Origin: CAYOSF01 sp964406605
GTDB taxonomy: Bacteria; Chloroflexota; Dehalococcoidia; DSTF01; RBG-16-68-14
DNA length: 64,000 nucleotides
Reading direction: 5' to 3'
Assembly: GCA_964406605.1 (NCBI GenBank)
Contig: CAYOSF010000003.1
Coordinates: forward strand, 62,001 to 126,000
Positions 60,061 to 64,000 of this stretch are shown piece by piece. The notes under the pieces are model-generated. The model was not told the origin of the DNA. It worked only from the letters and a program-made list of their open reading frames with translations, and ran no database searches. The translations under genes were made by a program, and so were the position numbers. Within the stretch, counting starts at the first letter, position 1; every line of letters starts with the position of its first letter.

Positions 60061-61352
60061 AGATCCTGGTTCTCGGTCGAGCCGTCGTGGGCAAGGACAT
60101 GGCCAGCCCCGGCATTCGCAGCTACCACATCGCTCGGGTCCTCGCCGAGCAGATCCCGGAGGCGCGGGTCACCCTCTCCGTGCCGAACGTGCCGGACATC
60201 CCCTCGCCGCACCCCCGCATGCGCATCGTTCCCCACCAGAACGCCGCCGCCAGCCTCCTCCAGATGGCGCGCCACGACGTGATCATCTCCAGGAACTTTC
60301 CGCCCTACGTCATCCCTCTCTTCTTCAAGAAGCGCCTGGCCCTGGATTTCTTCACCCCGTTCTTCATCGAGTGGATGGAGCTCTCAAAGCGGTTCCCCAA
60401 GATGAGCCAGCGGAAGATCTGGGCCGCCTCCAACCGGCACTACAGCGACGCGCAGCTCACCATGGCCGACTTCATCTTCTGCTCCAACGAGCGTCAGCGC
60501 GACCTGTGGGTCGGGGCGCTGAGCGCGCTCGGCCTCATCACGCCGGAGGTGTACGACAGGGACACCATGCTGGAGGGCCTGGTCGGCGTTGTGCCGTACG
60601 GGGTGCAGCCGGGCCGTCCCGAGCACGAGCGGCAGGTCCTGAAGGGCGTGGTGCCGGGCATCAATGAGGGCGACAAGGTCGTCATCTGGAACGGCCTCCT
60701 CGTGGAGTGGTTTGACGCCAAGACCGTCATCCGGGCGATGGCCGAAGTGAGCCGTGTCCGCGACGACGTCAAGCTGTTCTTCCTGGGTACGAACCACCCC
60801 GACTGGGTGACCAGCGTCGAGGCGCCCCCCGTGCGGGAGGCGATGGATCTCAGCAGGGAGCTGGGCGTCTACGAGCGCTCCGTGTTCTTCAACGTCGGTT
60901 GGGTGCCTTATCGTGAGATCGGCAACTACCTGGCGGAGAGCGACATCGGCATCTGCGCCGGGTTCGACAACATCGAGTCGCGCTATGCCTTTCGAACTCG
61001 CTTCGTGGACCTGTTCTGGGCGGAGCTGCCCATCGTGTGCTCCAGCGGCGATGTCCTGGCCGACCGGGTCGAGCACGATCCCCTCGGAGTCTCGGTGCGG
61101 CCCGGCGACGCGGGGGCCTTTGCCGCCGCCATCCTGCGCTTGGTGGAGGATCAGGAGTTCTACAAGCGCTGCCGCAGCAACATGCCGGCGATCAAGGAGC
61201 AGATGAGCTGGGAGCGGAGCCTCGCGCCGCTGGTGGCGTTCTGCCGCAGCGGTGAGAGCGCCGCCGCCCCCAAGCGACAGCGCTTCCTGCCGCTCATCAG
61301 ACGCACCATCGCGTATCTCATCGAGCGCACGCTGGCGCCGGTGACGCCCTAG
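60057..61352 (+). CDS. GT4-like glycosyltransferase, array copy 5
   Basis: ATG 60057 overlaps the stop of copy 4 by four bases. VLGRAVVGKDMASPGIRSYHIARVLAEQIPEARVTLSVPNVPDIPSPHPRMRIV and AESDIGICAGFDNIESRYAFRTRFVDLFWAELPIVCSSGDVLADRVEHDPLGVSVRPGD match copy 4 most closely. It ends the array; the REP elements begin about 35 bases later. Confidence 0.82.
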   Translation: MKILVLGRAVVGKDMASPGIRSYHIARVLAEQIPEARVTLSVPNVPDIPSPHPRMRIVPHQNAAASLLQMARHDVIISRNFPPYVIPLFFKKRLALDFFTPFFIEWMELSKRFPKMSQRKIWAASNRHYSDAQLTMADFIFCSNERQRDLWVGALSALGLITPEVYDRDTMLEGLVGVVPYGVQPGRPEHERQVLKGVVPGINEGDKVVIWNGLLVEWFDAKTVIRAMAEVSRVRDDVKLFFLGTNHPDWVTSVEAPPVREAMDLSRELGVYERSVFFNVGWVPYREIGNYLAESDIGICAGFDNIESRYAFRTRFVDLFWAELPIVCSSGDVLADRVEHDPLGVSVRPGDAGAFAAAILRLVEDQEFYKRCRSNMPAIKEQMSWERSLAPLVAFCRSGESAAAPKRQRFLPLIRRTIAYLIERTLAPVTP

Positions 61353-61388
61353 GACAGCCGGTCAGCGCACCGAGCCTGCGACAATATA

Positions 61389-61577
61389 GACCGGGCCTTC
61401 AGCCCGGCCGGGGAGCCGCCATCCCTCTCTCGCCTCCCAGGATCACCGGATCTGCCATGATGTAGGCCGGGCCTTCGGCTCGGCGGGATCACGGAGGCTG
61501 CCATCACGTAGGCCGGGCCTTCAGCTCGGCGGGATCACGGAGGCTGCCATCACGTAGGCCGGGCCTTCAGCCCGGCC
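61389..61577 (+). repeat. Upstream REP cluster (four GTAG/GAC-headed palindromes, three on a 46-base period)
   Basis: Palindromes of the type GTAGGCCGGGCC-TTCAG-CCCGGCC occur at 61389, 61462, 61508 and 61554. The last three start exactly 46 bases apart, separated by an identical GCGGGATCACGGAGGCTGCC spacer. The GTAG head plus GC-rich hairpin is the usual REP form recognised by RAYT transposases. All units here have the same orientation. Confidence 0.8.
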
Positions 61578-61605
61578 GAGGGCTCTGGATCGCGAGCCAT
61601 CAGTC

Positions 61606-62099
61606 ATGGGAACCCTGCGCCGCTACCACGAAGACAACCGGCCCTGTTTCGTCACTTCGGTTGTGAAAGGGCGTCGTCCCATCTTCGCGGACTCCGGCAC
61701 TGCTGCGCTGCTGCGAGAGGCTCTTGACTCTTGCCGTCGGCGCTACGGTTTCCTCGTGCTGTGCTACGTCATCATGCCGGACCATTTCCACACCATCATC
61801 GTTCCGGGACCGGGCGACCAGGTATCCGCGTCATGAGGTACATCAAAGGCCGGTTTGCCCGCTGCTACAACGCCGCTCACGGGACTTCGGGTATGGTGTG
61901 GCAGCCGAGGTTCTACGATGTTGGCATCCGAACCGAATCCGATCTCATGGCACGGATCCGCTATGCGGAAGAGAACCCGGTCCGAGCAGGCCTAGCGAGA
62001 CAACCCGCAGACTACCCATTCTCGTCGGCTGCTCCGTCTTCGTGTTCGGATCTGGCGGGCTTTCTGGGGCTGGACGATCTGGGTCGTGGGCCAGGCTGA
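61606..62099 (+). pseudogene. REP-associated tyrosine transposase (RAYT, Y1/TnpA_REP family), frameshifted
   Basis: The first part (61606-61836) has MPDHFHTIIV, which carries the HxH metal motif of Y1 transposases. It ends at a TGA. The second part continues in another frame from ATG 61833 (overlapping as ATGA): MRYIKGRFARCYNAAHG, MVWQPRFYDVGI and IRYAEENPVRAGLA, which contains the Tyr region. A single missing base near 61830 accounts for the break. The Y1 class normally needs both halves in one chain, so the gene is probably broken; coupled translation of two halves is conceivable. REP units flank it. Confidence 0.78.
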
Positions 62100-62112
62100 A
62101 GGCCTAGCCTAC
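62089..62112 (-). repeat. Downstream REP unit 1 (inverted relative to upstream cluster)
   Basis: GGCCAGGCTGAAGGCCTAGCC followed by TAC is the reverse complement form of the upstream unit, with G-to-A changes. It overlaps the end of the RAYT gene. Confidence 0.7.
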
Positions 62113-62150
62113 GGTGAATGAAGCCAGGGCTCTGAGGCGGCGCACTGAGG

Positions 62151-62218
62151 CCTACCGGTCTTCTTCGGCTGCGCTGTCGTGGACCTCCGATCTTCCCCGG
62201 TTCTTGGGCTAGGCGATA
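62151..62218 (+). pseudogene. Remnant of a second RAYT 3' end
   Basis: Read in one frame this stretch gives YRSSSAALSWTSDLPRFLG then a stop. This aligns with YPFSSAAPSSCSDLAGFLG at the end of the 61606-62099 element. It is directly followed by another REP unit, as in the complete copy, so it appears to be the decayed tail of a duplicated element. Confidence 0.6.
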
Positions 62219-62242
62219 GGCCAGGCTGAAGGCCTGGCCTAC
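62219..62242 (-). repeat. Downstream REP unit 2 (inverted)
   Basis: GGCCAGGCTGAAGGCCTGGCC plus TAC has a perfect GGCCAGGC/GCCTGGCC stem and ends in the reverse complement of GTA(G). It has the same orientation as unit 1, opposite to the upstream cluster. Confidence 0.7.
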
Positions 62243-62268
62243 GGTGGGTGCTAACTAGTGCGGGCCGG

Positions 62269-63168
62269 TCAGCGTGACAGCACCTCGATGAGCAACCCGT
62301 TCCAGTCTGCTTTCAGCGCGTATGACTGCGCGATCGTATCGTCGAACGCCCTGGCGGTCGCGATGGTGGCGCCCTCATCTTCTTCCCCTGGCGTGCGCTG
62401 CAAGCTGCGTAGCAGACCGATGAGGTCAGCAGTCAGCTCCGCCTGGCGCTGATGCAGCTCTTCGGCGTCGGGCGGCGCCGTCAGCTCCTGCCAGCGCTCC
62501 TCGAAATCCTCCAGGGCGGCCAGGTAAGCCTCATTCGACGCCAGTAGGGCAGCCGGGTCCTCGTCGATTGCGTTCGAGTAGAGCAGCTCCTGCTGCAGGG
62601 ACGCAAGGCCGGCCGCCTTCCTTGCGAACTCCAACCTGGCCTCGCTTGCCGCGCTTAGATAGTCGCTAAGAGGATCATCGCTCCGCTCGTCAAGCGCCGT
62701 GAGTAGGAGGGCCTGCACTTCGACCAAGGCTTCGTTGAACTCCAACCATAGTCCCAACAGTCGGAGGTTCAAACGGGATCGCTCTTCGGGATCCTCCGTG
62801 CCCGCCAGGGCGTCTGAGTACTTCTCGATTTCTGGAAGCAGGTCCACCACCGTTTCGTGGTAGGTCTGCGCCTCCGGCGGCGGCGTCACCTGGGCGAGGG
62901 CGTCGGCCCATTCCGTGTAGGTGCCGTCCGGGTTCTCCTGTTGTTCCCTCCTGGCTTCTGGATAGGTGTCCCGGTCGCCCCAAAGCTCGGCCAGCTTCTC
63001 GTACCGGACGGCGGCGGTTCGGTCCTGCTCTGCCTCCAGCCGGAGCGTCAGGATCAGGTATTCGTTCCGGGAAAGAGCGCCGGTGCTCTCGTCATCGCCT
63101 CCACAGGCCACGGCTCCGGCCATCGCGAGGAGCAGAGCCGCGGTCCACAATATGGCCATTCGGATCAT
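62269..63168 (-). CDS. Predicted helical lipoprotein of unknown function
   Basis: ATG 63168 follows AAAGGAGG with a seven-base gap, and the product starts with a lipoprotein signal (MIRMAILWTAALLLAMAGAVACGGDD; Cys after AVA). The remaining 270 residues are mostly acidic amphipathic helices rich in Glu, Leu and Ala, without a domain I recognise. It would be tethered to the outer face of the membrane. It lies 67 bases downstream of the RDD gene and may share its transcript. Confidence 0.75.
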   Translation of the reverse strand: MIRMAILWTAALLLAMAGAVACGGDDESTGALSRNEYLILTLRLEAEQDRTAAVRYEKLAELWGDRDTYPEARREQQENPDGTYTEWADALAQVTPPPEAQTYHETVVDLLPEIEKYSDALAGTEDPEERSRLNLRLLGLWLEFNEALVEVQALLLTALDERSDDPLSDYLSAASEARLEFARKAAGLASLQQELLYSNAIDEDPAALLASNEAYLAALEDFEERWQELTAPPDAEELHQRQAELTADLIGLLRSLQRTPGEEDEGATIATARAFDDTIAQSYALKADWNGLLIEVLSR

Positions 63169-63235
63169 CCTGCCGCCTCCTTTCGCCGATGACTCCATGC
63201 GTTTGAAACATGCCCTTCCTAAGTGTGGTGCTGCT

Positions 63236-63961
63236 CTACGTTCTCACCACGACTGACCCGGCCGCCTTGTCATGCCAGGTCTGTTTCTCGTCGTCCCAAA
63301 TGCACCACAGGTACCCCAGCGCTATGGCCAAGCCGCTGACTAGCGCCACCATGTAGCGGGCGAAGGCACGGGGGATACCGATGTTCTCTCCGGTCGCATG
63401 ATCCTCCAACCGCAGGCCGACCGCCCGTTTGCCAAGCGTGCCGCCGTTTGCGTTGAGGCCGACGTAGTACGCCAGGCCGATCACCAGGCTGATGAGCGAA
63501 CTGGCGACGCCTGCGTTCCGTTCTGCGTCCTGTTGCTCCTGGAGCTGCGCCGCCGTGAATGCGGTGTCCGGCGCGGAAGCCATGATGATCGTTGCCACGA
63601 CGACGGCGGGAATAATGACCATCACGGCGACGATGACGTAATCTAATAGGTACCCGCCGAGGCGACGTCCGAAGCTTCCGTATTCCGGGACGGCGAGGCC
63701 CCGCCCGCAACCAGGGCAGAAGCGGGCGTCGGCATCGGCGTACTGGCCGCAAGACGGGCACGTGACGGTCCTTCGAGTTTGGGACGTGGTTCTGGGCACC
63801 GTGCCGGAGATCCGCTCGTCAGGGCGCTGCGCCACCGCCTCTCGCTTGACCGGAAGCACAACGCCCCTCCCAAAGTCGCGGGCGGACAGCTCCTTCCCGC
63901 AACTGCGGCAAAGACGCGCACTGTCCTCATTCTCCGTTGCACACCCGGAGCACCGAAGCAT
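63236..63961 (-). CDS. Double zinc-ribbon RDD family membrane protein
   Basis: ATG 63961 is supported by GGAGGAGG upstream. Two zinc ribbons with CxxC pairs lie at the N-terminus (LRCSGCATENEDSARLCRSCGKEL and VTCPSCGQYADADARFCPGCGRGL). They are followed by an RDD domain (SFGRRLGGYLLDYVIVAVMVIIPAVVV ... GGTLGKRAVGLRL ... RAFARYMVALVSGLAIALGYLWCIWDDEKQTWHDKAAG) with four helices. RDD proteins are small membrane proteins, some of them ion antiporters; the ribbons may contact partners. The exact role is unknown. Confidence 0.85.
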   Translation of the reverse strand: MLRCSGCATENEDSARLCRSCGKELSARDFGRGVVLPVKREAVAQRPDERISGTVPRTTSQTRRTVTCPSCGQYADADARFCPGCGRGLAVPEYGSFGRRLGGYLLDYVIVAVMVIIPAVVVATIIMASAPDTAFTAAQLQEQQDAERNAGVASSLISLVIGLAYYVGLNANGGTLGKRAVGLRLEDHATGENIGIPRAFARYMVALVSGLAIALGYLWCIWDDEKQTWHDKAAGSVVVRT

Positions 63962-64000
63962 GGCCGTCAACCTCCTCCGCGGCTATTGTGGTACCGGTCT

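Noticed and set aside
61353..61605. CRISPR array from the regular 46-base spacing
   Set aside because: The units are GTAG-headed hairpins, the spacers between them are identical rather than unique, and a RAYT gene is adjacent. This is a REP cluster.
1..64000. tRNA or rRNA genes
   Set aside because: No intergenic space contains a recognisable tRNA T-loop/acceptor pattern or rRNA sequence.

Overview
The window is GC-rich (well over 60% by eye) and almost fully coding. Genes are packed with short gaps and many ATGA/GTGA stop-start overlaps. The gene content suggests a Chloroflexota bacterium, possibly Dehalococcoidia-like. The indicators are two F420-type luciferase-like oxidoreductases, secreted cohesin-like and RCC1-repeat proteins with C-terminal membrane anchors (one with an LPSTG motif), a RemA (DUF370) protein and an ABC exporter for surface glycans. 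This assignment is inferred from gene content only; no rRNA or tRNA gene was seen.

Left part (1-20 kb): a mixed region. It opens with the 3' end of a secreted beta-propeller protein. It continues with a Stf0-like sulfotransferase, an F420-type oxidoreductase, thiI and pcm, and an LPSTG-anchored surface protein. A DUF72 protein, an RCC1-repeat surface protein and a DrrAB-type ABC exporter follow. Next come an orphan PD-(D/E)XK-like protein, two tandem APH-type kinases that share a TTG start, a monooxygenase-like small protein and a matrixin-like protease. A BrnT/BrnA toxin-antitoxin pair with a near-consensus promoter overlapped by a perfect palindrome, then uvrC, close the region.

Middle (20-32.9 kb): an ECF sigma factor sits next to a one-TM putative anti-sigma factor, divergent from a secreted Asp/Arg-rich repeat protein. 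A long + strand run follows: site-2 protease, HD hydrolase, tyrA, aroA, remA, gmk, thrB, then lysC, hom and a nucleotidyltransferase. It combines aromatic and Asp-family amino-acid synthesis with GMP kinase. A VTT/DedA membrane protein and a second F420-type oxidoreductase end the block.

Right part (32.9-61.4 kb): a large cell-surface glycan cluster. It holds three radical SAM/SPASM paralogs, five SAM methyltransferases (two are a tandem duplicate) and two GT-C membrane glycosyltransferases. It also holds two sulfotransferases (one fused to a serine-recombinase catalytic domain), a Wzm/Wzt-type ABC exporter, a GT2 enzyme, a nucleotide-sugar epimerase, an RmlD-like reductase and a left-handed beta-helix acyltransferase. 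It finishes with five consecutive paralogous GT4-like glycosyltransferases, mostly overlapping stop to start. Together these genes look able to make, methylate, acylate, sulfate and export a deoxysugar-containing polymer.

Right edge (61.4-64 kb): a REP-associated transposase gene (RAYT), split by a frameshift, is flanked by GTAG-headed REP palindromes that point in opposite directions on its two sides. A decayed second RAYT tail lies downstream. A lipoprotein and a zinc-ribbon/RDD membrane protein end the window.
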